From positions 1,178,001 to 1,242,000 of the forward strand of contig JBAJFE010000005.1 of NCBI GenBank assembly GCA_037903355.1: DNA of 64,000 bases, written 5' to 3'. Numbering within the stretch: the first letter of the stretch is position 1; every line of letters begins with the position of its first letter. This document shows, one piece after another, positions 13,101 through 24,892 of this stretch. The notes below the pieces were generated by a model, which worked only from the letters and a program-made list of their open reading frames with translations, did not search any database and was not told the origin of the DNA. The stretch is from Trichuris trichiura (lineage: Eukaryota; Nematoda; Enoplea; Trichinellida; Trichuridae). The position numbers and the translations under genes are program-made.

Positions 13101-16100
13101 ACAAAATTGTTGTTGGAGCCTTTCAAGGTTATTTTCACGATTAGTAAGCTTTCCTTCAACGGGGAGGTTTGAACGAAAAAGTGAGTTTAGCACTTTAAGT
13201 CTGTTTTCGGAAATGCTAAATGGTTGCATAATACGGTCAACCCCATCTTTAGGCAGTTGCAAAAGAAAATTAAGTAAACATTTTCCGCTTTAAGGGATTG
13301 CCAATTATTCTCGATAATACGCTCGAAAATTTAGCTTTTTTAAACAGTAATAAGGTTCGTTTACAGTAATTCACAATTTCTTTTTTCCACTCTAAGTCAG
13401 AAACTTTTCTTGCTCTTTTCTACATATATGTTGCAGTTTATTTTATTTGCATTAATGGGCTTAGGCTCGAAAGGACCTTCCGCGCAAGTAGTAAAAATTG
13501 ATTCAACTTTAACGCTGACAATGAAGGCTGCCGTTCGGAAAAATTGCTTAGCATGGGCTTTCCTTTACGCAAAACCTATGGAATTTTACCCATTAGGCGC
13601 AAACAGCAAGTCTAGATATACCGTACGACTGAATTCAACAGAATAGCATTTATGTACCTTAGAAGCCCAAGAAATGTTCAACATAAGTTAAATGAGTGCT
13701 ACCAATTTTGTAACAGAGCAAAATTAATAAGCTGTTCCTAAAGCGAGTGACGTAAACTGTAAATTATCTCTCTTTAATGAACAGCACTTTTTTTATGAAA
13801 ACTAATGTTTCGCGTAATGGGCCTACTTTTTCCTGCCCAAAATTAACTTTATGAACGAGTGAAATTCCCCGAAAAGTGTTCTGCTAAATATTAATAAACT
13901 GACGAATAGCACCATCAAATTTAATGGGTGACTGTACGTTCAATCAGTTATTTGAGCATTTCTAAGTAAGTACATTATTTATATAAAGGACAACAAAGTC
14001 TCTTGTCTTTAAAAAGTATGAGTTAATCGAGCTTACCTGAGCATAATATTACTGTTTGCAGCAACGAAATCCAAAAGTATGCGCCACGTCAGCATGTTAA
14101 ACGAAAGCTTTTCATTTCGCTTAGTTTTAAACGAACGTAAAAGTTTGTTCACACGTGCATACAGCTTCAATGTTAAAGCACCGTAATTCTGTTCGCATTT
14201 TGCCTTTACGATTCCCTACTCATGACGTAATGTTCTACTGTTGATAATTAGGAGCTTTCAAAAAGTGAAGGAAATTGGTAGTTCCCTTAGCGATTCAGCT
14301 GCATTATTTGCAGCTCGAACTGAATCTTCCAATTTAACAATTCGTTACGCGGCAGCTGGTAACCATTCTGCCGCACTTTTTTATTCGCAGTAACGATTTA
14401 ACCATCAGTGCCACGGCGCGAAGGAGACTATAACAATGCTTGATGTTGTAATAAAACTTTGGGCCCAGAAAACTAAAGCATTAATTTGTCAACAGCTGCA
14501 AGTGCATTTCGAAGCCTACGAAGAAGACAGGAAAACCAGCTAATGCTTGTCATGCACACCGTGCAGTTGTAAATATTCCAAGCATTCGTTTCAGCAGTAA
14601 TTTTTACTTTGCATTTTTGCATACTTCAAATTTCTATGTCTGCTAACACGCGTAATACGATCTTACTCAATCTCTTGCAATGCGTGCTTTTAACCATTTC
14701 TCCTTGACTAGAGTCGTCAGGTATAAGGTTGCATGACTCGCTGTTTGCGGCTCATCGTCGTAATTGATTGCACCATGCATTTACCGCGATGAGGGCTTAT
14801 TTTTACCTATTTAAAAATGAAGTCTAAAAATTACCTGCGCATCACTCACTTACTGTTAAAATTTGAATTCAAATCTTAGCCTAAGCAAACCGTTGTTTTT
14901 GAAGCGATTGCTGTTTTTCCTTAACGCAGCGGAGTCAGGAAAGCTTCAGACAACTTGAGACGAAGTAAGTGCAACTTTTGCATTCAAAAGAAGCTGTTTT
15001 GTTGACAATACCCCGTCGTACATGGCATCAATACTGAGCACACATTTTTTCTTGTAAACTCAGCTGAGCTTAAAACAGTAGGCTGTAATTATTTTCATTG
15101 CGGACTATTTTTCTTTTTATGACCAACCTTACGATCCAAGTAAAGATTTAAGTGTGCGCAAAACACGCGTAAGGCCAACTGCAGTTTTCGCTATCCTATC
15201 GACGCATTTTGCGCGTAAAGATTACGCCACTTCAAATACATCTGACCAACTAAACATTTGTTTAAACAGTCATTCCTTCAGCTTATCTATCGCAAGATTT
15301 TATTCATTCCAAAAAGGCCCTCTTCCTTAATGGCTTTTGCAAAAGAAACAACCTCGCTTTCTTCAACTACCCGCTTTGACGGACGGAACGCTCATATTTC
15401 CGTCCGCCTTAACAACAGCCGGTTGAAAATAGCACGCTGATAATGAAATTCTGACAGCCCCGTCCATGATTGCTGACGAAACGAGGAGCAATGCAAATGT
15501 GTTTTGCGTTAAGAAGACAGAAAGATTAACTTCGGCCGGCAGCCTTGTCGATAAGCCCAATCCAGGCCATCGAAAACGTCTTTTCCTTTGACCCTAATGA
15601 AAATGTGCGTGCCGGCAGCAAGGGCACTTTTTTTAAAAATTCAATTCCCATCTTTGATTGGCCAATTTGACCCTAATTTCAATCAGCGATGTCAAAATGA
15701 CGTTCAACTGTGTTTTTTTCCAGCAAATTTTCTCAAACGGTACGTTGCTAATTGCGCGTATCACGAAAAGCGACGAAGGACCTTACGTATGCAATGTTCT
15801 GACTCCGCGTGGGCGGTCAAAGCAGGAAATAACCGTTGTGGTCATTGGCAAGTTACCACCGTTGGACCAATAGGTGACCGTTCTACGGCTTTGCTTCTTC
15901 TTCAGAGAAGCCAACTGTGACAGTCCATCCGCGTCAAGTCGACTATACCTCAAAGGGTGCCTTCACGATCCGATGCGACGTTCAGGGTTCACAGATAATC
16001 AGCGTTGAATGGCTACACGATGGTCAACCTATCGGAGCTCAAGGTCGGCGGGTTCAAGCAAACGAAGGTAGCCTACTCCTACTCGCCTATTTCGGCCCTT

Positions 16101-19100
16101 TTAACAGACTTCCTACCTGATGAAGGTTACTTGTCCGTAGTTGAGGCGACTCAAGAAGACGAAGGTCGCTACGAATGTCGAGCTCGCAATCCTGCTGGTT
16201 CCACTTCAGATTTCGCTACGACAAGGCTACGAGGTAAGCGTGAATATTATACTTAAACAATCAACGAAAACACAGAAGGGCATAGGCGACGCAGGCGAAA
16301 GCGACCATAGGCCAAAAAGGCCTAAGGGCGGAAGAGGCGCACCGGCCATACATATTGCATTGCTCCTGCTTACGATTGCAGGAAAGACCTATACGAGCGA
16401 CAGGTCGGCCATCCTTGTTCCTTATGCCGTACTTGCGAAAGGCGCTCTCGCATTGCTTGCTGCGAAAATCATAGCAACAAAGTTCGCATCGACTTTTCTG
16501 ACCGTCGCATTCGCATGTAGTCAACATGGACGAATGTTCTCGACAAGGGTCCCTGCAATCGCTGTCCACGCATAGGCGAGTTTTTCGAAGATCGCAGTAG
16601 GCTCCCTCAGGCTGATTCAAGCACGCGTTGGCTGTACACTTTTTGTTCAAGCATATGCGTCGGTCGCTTTTGTCATCGCAAGGCACTCCGTCGGGCAGAT
16701 CGTGACAACGGCGGCACGCTTCCCTTTCCCAACGTTCGCCGTTCGGCTGGACAATACAGTAACTTAAGCTTAAGTAACCTGACTATCAAATTGGCGTACC
16801 TTGAAAACACGGTAGACGTGGGCAGGCTGGCACGGATTCTGCGTATTACCGCAGCACAAGTAGCAGTGATTGTCGTCCTCGGATGGACAGTTGCAATGGA
16901 GCATCTGCCGTATGGCGCAAGCGCTTGAACAAGTTTGATTGAGGCAAAGGCCCGCCTGCGTTGGGTCGCAGATGGTAAGGTCGGGAAGACCGGCACACTG
17001 ACCTTGCGGTTGTCCCGAACTGTACGCTGTAACGATCACCTTCTTGACAAATAGGAAGTCGACGAGTAATATAAACGTGGCCAAAGTCCAAACAAGGACC
17101 GATGGCAGCTTGCCGACGAGCATGCGGTCTCTCGGACCGCCGCATTCAAGGCCTGATCAACAGCTAAAAGCAGCTGATGACCCAATCTTCCGCTTTTGGA
17201 CGAAGCGAATGGCAAAGGTTGGAAGAAGATGGCACCACCACCACCACCGCCGCTGCCGCCACCGTTTCAAATGTGAGGAACGATGACTGCTCGCTTAAAC
17301 AGAAAGGAGAACGATGTTGCTTCGGGAGGAGGTATGAAAACAATGAGCGGTTGGACGTATGTTTATGCTGCCGACAGCTGCACAAATCAACTGATGGCGG
17401 ACGGCCGCCTCGGTGGGCGCCCGTGGCGTTCACAACGCAATTTTCCAACGGATACGTCGTCGTCGTCGTCGAGGCCAACAGCGACACTTTCAAGCGCAAT
17501 AATGGACCCCCAATAAGATATCGACATTTTAAAGCTACTTCACAGCGGACGGATAAGCATTCGTATGCTCTCCTAATTGGTCCAATGAGTGCACCCAAAA
17601 ACGGATGTCCATTGAAAAGAGGGCGACCGTTTCAGCTTTGCTCTTAAAAGGCCCTAATCGCCATTGGCCGATTGCGTGCAATCGTTAATTGGTCAACCAA
17701 CTTAAGGCTGCAAGTCAAAAACCGCCAAAAAAAGTGAACGGAACGCGTTCTCGAAGCTTAACTGAGGCTTATCGCCGCCAATTGAACCAACTAAGAAAAC
17801 TGCCAACTTGAGCTTCCATAATTCTCAAAAAAAAAAGCAAAATAAAGACGGAGACGGTCAGCCTATGGTTCGGCAGCTTGACGAGACGAAACGGTCCAAT
17901 GGAATAGGGACCTTTTCAAACCGCCGTCGTCGAAGCATAGAGAGCCTCGCCTTAAACATCTCAATTTAACCTAATGATCGGAAGACAATTTAATAAACGT
18001 AGACGATTGGCGCGAACGAAAAATCAATCTCCTTCAATGATTACTCAACTTCAATCGTAGCAGCAACTTTTCGTAGCGAGCTAGTCGAAGCTGTCGAGAC
18101 AAGAACGCCTTGAATTGGCTAGCGGATATTTTGCGCCACAGAGTGGGTGCGCTCAAAGAGGAGACGTAAAAAGAAAAAACTGAACTGACCGGATGCAAAT
18201 GAGTGAACCAGTTTGGATGAGCACGATCGGTGTCCAAGCAGCGAAAAGAGAAGGTATGGATCGATGCCTCTTGTGTGACCAAATAGTGCGCGATGAATAT
18301 TTGACAATTTCATGCTCACGTTGGTCTATCGATTCACCTAAGAACAATTGGGCTTTTGAACTTTCCCTCTGCCCACTTCCATCCGCTCATCCACAACACA
18401 TACATATAAATATACATATATGTGATAAATATTGTATACGCATACGAACAGGAAGAAAACATTACGACGACGAAGCACCACCACTAACGATGATCGCCTT
18501 CAAGCGTATCGATCCATGTGATTGAGTTGTCTTCTCACTTACCAATAGAAACTTAGTCGGTCAAATCCCTCGGCGAACGAGTGTTGACGACCGGACACTC
18601 CTACACATTCCATCCACTCTTCGATACCTCCATCAATTTACGTAAGCGACTTTGCAGATGAACCCAAAATCGAACCGGAAGAGATGAATATCACCGTAAC
18701 GGAAAATGAAACCGCTGTAATGGAATGCAAGGCGCAAGGGCATCCGCCTCCAACTGTCCAATGGGAGAAACAGCCGGACAAAGATTTGGAAAGGGATCTT
18801 CGTAGGTGGCGCTACAATCGCCTTATCTCCAAGCTGGGTTGTTGTTTTTTTTTTGGCAGGTTTTTCAATTGGCAAAGATCAACTGGTGCTCACCGGAGCG
18901 GAGAAGGTCGACGCCGGCGTTTACTTATGCACTGCCAGCAACGAAGTTGGAAAAGCCGTTGGCCGAAGGCGTCTGATAGTTCAACGTAAATTGTTGAAGC
19001 GAAAAAATTTTGGGGGCGGGAAAGAAAAGGGATTATTTTCTTTTCGTTTTAGCGCCGGTGCGCTACATACGAACGCCGTGCGACGAAATGGGTCGAGCCG

Positions 19101-19249
19101 TGAAGACAAGCTACGTGCCGGCACGAGGCGATACACCAATGCTCAATAGACCAATGCTTCCTTGGGACACTGAGGTAATCGATTTTCCCGCTGTCAATGG
19201 AACCAACAACGTTTTTGTAATCTGCGTGCCTCCGACCGCCGACAGATAG
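10122..19249 (+). CDS. him-4: Short hemicentin: VWA plus four Ig domains
   Basis: An extracellular matrix protein of the hemicentin family. Fifteen exons: 10122-10419, 10475-10704, 10764-10886, 10933-11104, 11154-11378, 11431-11615, 11661-11884, 11937-12058, 12108-12250, 15724-15847, 15906-16067, 16126-16233, 18658-18801, 18860-18985 and 19053-19249. Phases close to 860 aa. A signal peptide starts at 10122. The VWA domain has a MIDAS-type motif DVTGSM at residue 57. The hemicentin linker follows, with [12 protein letters not shown]. Four I-set Ig domains end in motifs such as [14 protein letters not shown]. There are no EGF, fibulin or G2F modules, and the tail is only about 65 residues. C. 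elegans HIM-4 and vertebrate hemicentins exceed 5000 residues with more than 40 Ig domains, so this is a strongly reduced form. The intron at 15848 is GC-AG and the one at 11616 has donor GTTCGA. Exon 12 could instead start at 16108. Confidence 0.85.
12251..15723 (+). other. 3.5-kb intron splitting an Ig domain
   Basis: Exon 9 ends in GTAGGA and exon 10 begins after TTTTTTTCCAG, joining the B-C and D-F strands of the second Ig domain in phase 0. Neighbouring introns are about 50 bp. I see no convincing exon on either strand inside. An octamer copy is at 15491. Confidence 0.6.
16261..17123 (-). CDS. ADAM10/17-like cysteine-rich membrane protein, nested gene
   Basis: A complete two-exon gene (16800-17123 and 16261-16746; intron 53 bp, phase 0) inside a 2.4-kb hemicentin intron on the opposite strand. 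The product has 269 aa. A hydrophobic N-terminal stretch at residues 7-31 is followed by two cysteine-rich repeats. Each carries a C-x-CC core, CYLCC at 87-91 and CELCC at 195-199, preceded by CLNQTC or CLNKKC and a CxC. The C-terminus (about 252-267) is hydrophobic and suits a membrane or GPI anchor. This pattern resembles the cysteine-rich membrane-proximal region of ADAM10 and ADAM17, but there is no metalloprotease or HExxH motif. Function is unknown. A non-catalytic sheddase-like surface protein is an inference from the cysteine pattern only. Confidence 0.65.
17124..18657. other. Rest of hemicentin intron 12
   Basis: Probably holds the promoter of the nested gene. It has codon-like simple repeats (CACCAC near 17233, GTCGTC near 17458) that keep long frames open on both strands, and an ATACATATA-rich patch near 18400-18425. 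I support no exon here. Confidence 0.45.
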
Positions 19250-19564
19250 AAGAAGTAGCAGCAGCAGCAGCGCCACCTGGTTACTCACTCCTTCCAATTA
19301 TTTTTGTTGGCCAAAGCAAGGTTCGTCCTTTCTTTTTTTTTCTTCACATTGCTCCGTATAGCGTAAATGTTAACGGGGCATTGGTGTTCAATACTTAAAT
19401 GACTTTAATGACATTGGTCCATTAGATGACGGCTAAACATGCGCCATTATGAGATAGACAGACAGAGACAGAGAGCTAAATAGTTATGCGTAAAATGGGT
19501 TAAATAATGTTCTGAGACAAAAAAAAAGATAGGGGAATGGAAAACAAAAAAAACAGAGCATTGA

Positions 19565-21180
19565 TCACTCATCTTTGTCCTTCAATAGCTTCTTTGCGCC
19601 TTTGTTGAATGGCCAACACCAATTGACTTGAGCGGCTGTGACAATAGTCATTACCCATAAAAGGACGAGTAAGAGTTCGGCGTGTTTTTCGAATGCTTTT
19701 CCGCATATTGTATACCATTCGATTGGTTTGTGTTCGGACGGTGCGCGTGTGCAATGAAAGTCGAATTCGTAGCTTTCAACCAGACGAGGACACAAGAAAC
19801 GTTCCATTTCAAAGCCCTGACGAGATAACATTAGATATATGTGTGCATACGTATACTTGAAAAAGCTTTTCACCGAAAGGAGCATCGCAGGGGTGGCAAT
19901 ACGTGTTCCGCATCTGCCGATTGGTTGATGTAGTCCAGTAGATATAATCTCTTCGGGTCTGACAGCAAATGCAATGCTAAGAAGACATAGGCATTGGATC
20001 ACCCACGCAATGTTCAACTCTACGCAGCTGACGTCTGAAACATGCGTCCGCAATGATGGAATGCAAACTGGTTTTTGATTTGCATAACATTACCGGATGC
20101 TTTTGCCGGCTGACGGGTGAAATAGCCAAAAATCAACAGAGAGACACAGACAAGATGAGTCATTGCCAACACTCCGATGGTACCGTTGGACAATAGCCAA
20201 TGGGAAAGAACGAAGGCATTTTCGAAAAGCAAATAGCCGACCAATGGACCGCATACGGCCGCCAACCAACAGCAAGCAATTTCGCGGGCAAACCTGTATT
20301 TGCATAGAAGGTTACTGAAAAATCGTAAATGGATCAAAATGCTTACAATTTCCAATTGTACAACGGAGGTAAGAGAAGACGTTGGCTGAGATGCAGAAAG
20401 GCTACAAAGCAGGCAACCGACCAAAAGTGCAATACAACAACGGAAAGCGGGACGGAGTAGAACTTTTGCTTGACGAATGGATGATCGCTGTGCCAAGTGA
20501 ACCACAGCAACTTTGTACCCAAAATCTCGTAAGGAATGCGAGCCACTGTTGAGCAAAGAGCTACCAAAAAGCACTCAGCCGGCGAATGCAGTTTCAGCCT
20601 GTAAAAGGGCGCAGATGTTGTTTACTTGTTCGTAAGAAAAAAAAGGGGTACTCACCGTTTCACTATAACCAACGATGAGTAAACAAAGGTCGGATATAGG
20701 CAGAAGAGAACGTATGCGGGAATTCTGCGCCCAAAAAAGGTAAGCAGAGTTTGCCCGTGCCAACAGAAATTTGCATTGGGAAACAAGTAGACATTGGATA
20801 TTTCTCGAATAATGCCAAAAAGGAAGGTAGATTGCCATAGGTAGATATATCGGCCGCCGTGACGAAACGCTGCAAAACACAGAATCGCCGATGGTTGTTG
20901 GAAAACAACAACGCTGCATACCGTGAATCAACGTTAACGAAAAGCATAGAAGGAATGTTGCAGCGCAAAAGGCCAAACTCCAATGGTCGGAAAGCAGTTG
21001 CCTATAGTCGTGAGCGCCGCATGCCCAATCCGCTATCTGGAAAATTTTGCGTTCAAGTAAACAAAAAAGTGAACAACAAAGTATCAGGCTAACCGTAACG
21101 AGTTGGTAGGCGAATTTTTTCAAACCTTTGCGAGTCTCCACCGACATGCCGACGGGAATTTGGTCAATTACGTAGTCCAT
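19565..21180 (-). CDS. Conserved multi-pass membrane protein of unknown function
   Basis: Seven-exon model: 21094-21180, 20922-21036, 20656-20869, 20347-20598, 20094-20293, 19874-20034 and 19565-19816, about 426 aa. The first and last introns (57 bp each, in frame) are optional; without them the protein is longer. Many hydrophobic segments suggest a polytopic membrane protein. Recognisable motifs are LTLIHAFRHGGRYIYLW, FCWHGQTLLTFFGRR, ARIPYEILGTKLLWFTWH followed by SDHP, and a late STGLHQPIG. I recognise these as a metazoan family of uncharacterised transmembrane proteins, but I know no reaction for it. The 3' end lies 315 bases from the hemicentin stop, in convergent orientation. Two introns contain the octamer (20078 and 20298). 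Confidence 0.75.
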
Positions 21181-23313
21181 TTGGATTGCCGCAACGGAGT
21201 CTTGCTACAGTATTCCAACTGGCCTTGCGCAGGAAACAATGAAGAAACAAAGCGGTGAATGCTTTTGCAAAACTGCCAACCTAAGGCAAAACTATATTTA
21301 ATCGCTTAGCGAGCAATGCATTCGAGCGCGATTGATGCAATGTCGAAAGACCGCCAAACAAGTCTCGAAGAAGTTTGAACAATAAACATACAGTAAGTTA
21401 TTTAACCTGCGAACTATTTTAGTCATGCTTCATTGTTTGTTTATCGAAAGTTTTTCGATCTAGTAAAGCTTTGAGAATTGATCTACGCTGCGTTTATTTT
21501 TCCAGCTTATTTTTAAACAAAAATAAACTAAAGCTTTTGAGATAGATGGCATTTTTTAAAAATATATCGTTCCGAACTCAATGACTTCGAAAGCAACGTT
21601 AATTCTTAAGCATACTGTACAGTGATAGCAGAAAGGCAGCGGTGCATTTAGCCAAAACCGTATACTGAAAAAGCAATAGCGGACAACTGCTTAATGAAAA
21701 AAATAAAATATTTGAAATGACGTAAATATCTCACCAGCATGTTCGTAATTGGACTTAGAGCATTACTTTTAGAATGGTCTCGCTCGGATTAATTTTCTAG
21801 ACTTGGCAATGCTTTTCTGGTATCATTTTCAGTCTGATAAAAAAAACATTTGGCTTAATTTTAAATTTTACTTAATTTAGAGTTGTTTAATTTTTGAAGA
21901 AATTTGAAATGCAACACTTTGCCCGAAGTTTGATCTTGGAAGTCTGCTAAGAACATTGACAATAACATAGTGCCTGCAAATCTTGTAATACTTGCTAATC
22001 ACTAATGAAGAAAATGTTGCATTTTTATGCAAATTGGTAACGCAAGCAGTCAAGCTGAATGAGTGGACAATGGAATTAGAAGTATGCACGCCGAGCAAAA
22101 CGTTGGGAACGCTAAGGTAGTGCAGACTGACTCGCATAAAACTGCTAAATACGGTAGCACTGACGATTCGATTTCATCCTCGGAGCAGTTGGCGGTCAAA
22201 ACGAATTTTACCTTTACTTTATTTTAATCGTCGCTACCGTTTTCTCAGAATAAATTTAAATATTATTATCTATTGTATGATTGGGATTTTGGGTTGCTTA
22301 CTTCGGCTTGATGGTACTTTTGTAGGAGCTTGGGCCCTTGGTGGAACAAGTTGAGCGCTATAAAGAGCTGGCAGAGATCTGGTATAAAGCATTGTCCTTA
22401 CGTTGATACTTAAGGTTTTAAATGTTAGTTCGTCCGTAAATGGCATTTCCTCCAATTCCGACGCTCTTGCATCGCTGAAGAAGGCAACTGCGTGTCTTTC
22501 ACTATACGTTGGATTTGCAGGTAAGATAATGTGTTCAGCCAGACCATTACGCTAAACACTACCACGATTCCATTGATCCTAAAGTCATAAGATCAAAGTT
22601 TTGTACGTTTTCACAAATCAAGTGCTTTTTCCGTATGTACCTTGTGCATTATTTGAACGTTATTATCCCCAAAAAAGCTTTTACGCATAGCCAATTTCTA
22701 TTTTGGTGAATGCTTTTAAGGGTGCACATATACATTGTCTTGCCGACTTTTTGGCAGCTGCAGTCGGCGTCTGATCTGCTTTTCTTTAAAGAGATTTTTT
22801 CAAACTCTCCATTACCTAAACCTTTTTATTTAGTAAACATTTTAGTCTTGCATTACTTTATTCATGCTTTTATGTAAGACTTAGATTGCACCTGCACATC
22901 CTTAATAGCGTACGTTATGTATTTTCAAATGTTTGAATTACTGTAATGAAAATAGGTTACGTTGAAGCATTTGACAAACATGTTCCATTAACTTTTGCTT
23001 TATTGGAGCAGTTCTGCTTGCAGTGCCATACTATTTTCAAAATTGAATTTAATTTAGAATAATTGCGTATAATTGTTCTAACGATGTAATATCTTAAATT
23101 TATTATTATTGGTTAGTACAACGCCCTAATGCTAATTTTATTTTACGTGTGGATTGCTCTCCCCCCGTTTAGAACACAGGCGAAAGCGATTTACTGGTAG
23201 CCGCGGTTAAAGTAATGTCATTTCATTTACGGGAGCGTTTTGCAGACCGTAAAGCTACAGTACACATAATATGACAATGCAGAACGGCGGTCGCGATTCT
23301 AACGTCACTACGA
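21181..23313. other. Intergenic DNA without a gene
   Basis: AT-rich, with no open frame showing family similarity on either strand. An octamer copy lies at 22027. Confidence 0.5.
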
Positions 23314-23751
23314 TTAGCTATAAAAAAGATTAAATGTAGAAACGCTGAAGATTTTCGTCTGTATAATCACTTCAGCCTTTAGCCACGCTGACAACATTGA
23401 AACAACCAACGTGTATGTACCATTGGCTGCTTAAATTTTTCCACAAGTAAAAGAACTAACCAGTTTCCGGTCTGCGTATTTCTTCAAACTTATACCATCC
23501 ATATTGGAAGGTGTAGTCGCCAAGAACTATTCGAGTACTCTTTGTATTGACCGAGTTGATGCTGTCGGCATTGTCGCTTTTCTTCCTTCGGTGGGTGATA
23601 CTCCGGTGGGCATAAAGTGACAACCTTCAGTATACAACGCCGCAACGGCAGAAGCATTTTTGCTCCATACAGCTTCCTCCATTTCTCTAATACGCGCTTC
23701 AGTATGAGCTTTCACGTTTATACCGCCCGCAGTGAGTGACAAAACGACCAC
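23314..23751 (-). pseudogene. SnoaL/DUF4440-like fold, frameshifted
   Basis: The minus strand encodes a stretch typical of small NTF2-fold proteins: ARIREMEEAVWSKNASAV, then ALYTEGCHFMPTG and EGRK. The next matching part, RIVLGDYTFQYGWYKFEE, is in another frame. The change falls in GAAGAAAAGCG near 23578-23590 with no GT-AG intron to explain it. About ten residues usual between these blocks also seem missing. A possible last exon (GTYTLVV and following, stop at 23314-23316) would need a 34-bp intron. A decayed gene or an assembly error in the A run both fit. The frame opens at 23751 on GTG, not ATG, so the true start is unknown. Confidence 0.5.
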
Positions 23752-23991
23752 TGTGGGTTTGAACGATTATAAAAAGCATTTGAAAGAGAAGAAATAGAAA
23801 ACTGAACCATTAGATCAAATTCTTAACTATTCAGTGATTACTCGAATGAATTGCGCTTGCAGGGAAAGACGTCACGCAAACTGAGTGGACACTGAATTGA
23901 ACTCTCTAATGATTGTTATCAATTCTAAGAATTTTACATTTCGATAAACAGAGTTTGCGTTTATAATTACCACCTACAACTGTGATTGCAG

Positions 23992-24468
23992 CTTAAGCTT
24001 GCGTAAGCAAATTGTCCGAAATGAAAGCTTGAAAATACTCATAAATGAGAAATTATTTCAAGGTTCGTATGCAAATGTAAATGATTGTTTTTTCACTTTT
24101 ACAGACGCCGAATTATGCAGCGTTCACGTTCTGGCCGAGCTGACTGCCAACATACTGGAGCAGAAATGCTCAAAAATATCCGTCTACCTAAAAGGCGTTT
24201 CGTCACAGGTGTCAAATGTACAAACACAGTTGCGCGAAGATGTTCGATGACCCTTTTTCACGTCATCATTTTTAAGGACACGCTGCGATTGCTGTGCAAC
24301 GACCATCTGCGTTTGGGAAAAATCAAGGATTTGCAACGATGCTTTCCGGTTCTGCTGTTCAACGAAGCTTCACAGATGGAGCGTCAGTTGGACGATGGTC
24401 AACGAGACGGAACGAAGGCAAAAGAAGGAAGAAATGTTGACTGCGATGACCTCGTCAAAAGCAATTAA
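23992..24468 (+). CDS. Unrecognised small protein, 5' end not found
   Basis: Three exons, 23992-24062, 24105-24241 and 24277-24468, read in one frame through two very short introns (42 and 35 bp). Both introns start GTTCG and end TTTTACAG or TTTTTAAG. The visible protein is about 133 aa. It has an amphipathic helical middle (ELTANILEQKCSKISVYLKG) and a hydrophilic, acidic C-terminus. The first exon starts in phase 2, so an upstream exon with the start codon is missing from the model. I do not recognise the family. The first intron contains the octamer ATGCAAAT at 24069. Confidence 0.5.
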
Positions 24469-24892
24469 AATAATACATTTATCTCGGTTGATCAAATGGT
24501 AGTCGGTAATATTTTTCTCATACAATTTTTTTAAAGCAATTCTCGTGACAGTTTTTCCTTTTTTCCTTTACAACTAAAATTACAATTATCGCTGTTTGAA
24601 AAATGGAACACCTTCTTAGAGCTTTGTGTGTGTTTGTGCTTGAAGGGAAGTCAACTTCTTCTTTATAAGGCTACCGCGGCGCCTAAACGTCGCGCAATAG
24701 TCCAAAGTGAATGCGCGCCCCATGTTGTTACACTGACCGAGTCAGGCACAATCGAATAATGCAATGCGGTCATCGACGCGACCCGATTGAACGCCCATCT
24801 TTCTTGCAGCTTTGCCATATAAGCGCTCAAAAAGTGACAACCGCAACGAGCAGCGTACTCACTTGCCAACGTATTTTTAAACAGTAGTACCA

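Noticed and set aside
16141..16575. Plus-strand frame of 144 codons
   Set aside because: It overlaps hemicentin exon 12 in another frame and then runs antisense to the nested cysteine-rich gene.
17164..17647. Overlapping frames on both strands (144 and 156 codons)
   Set aside because: Kept open by simple triplet repeats; no domain, no convincing splice partners.
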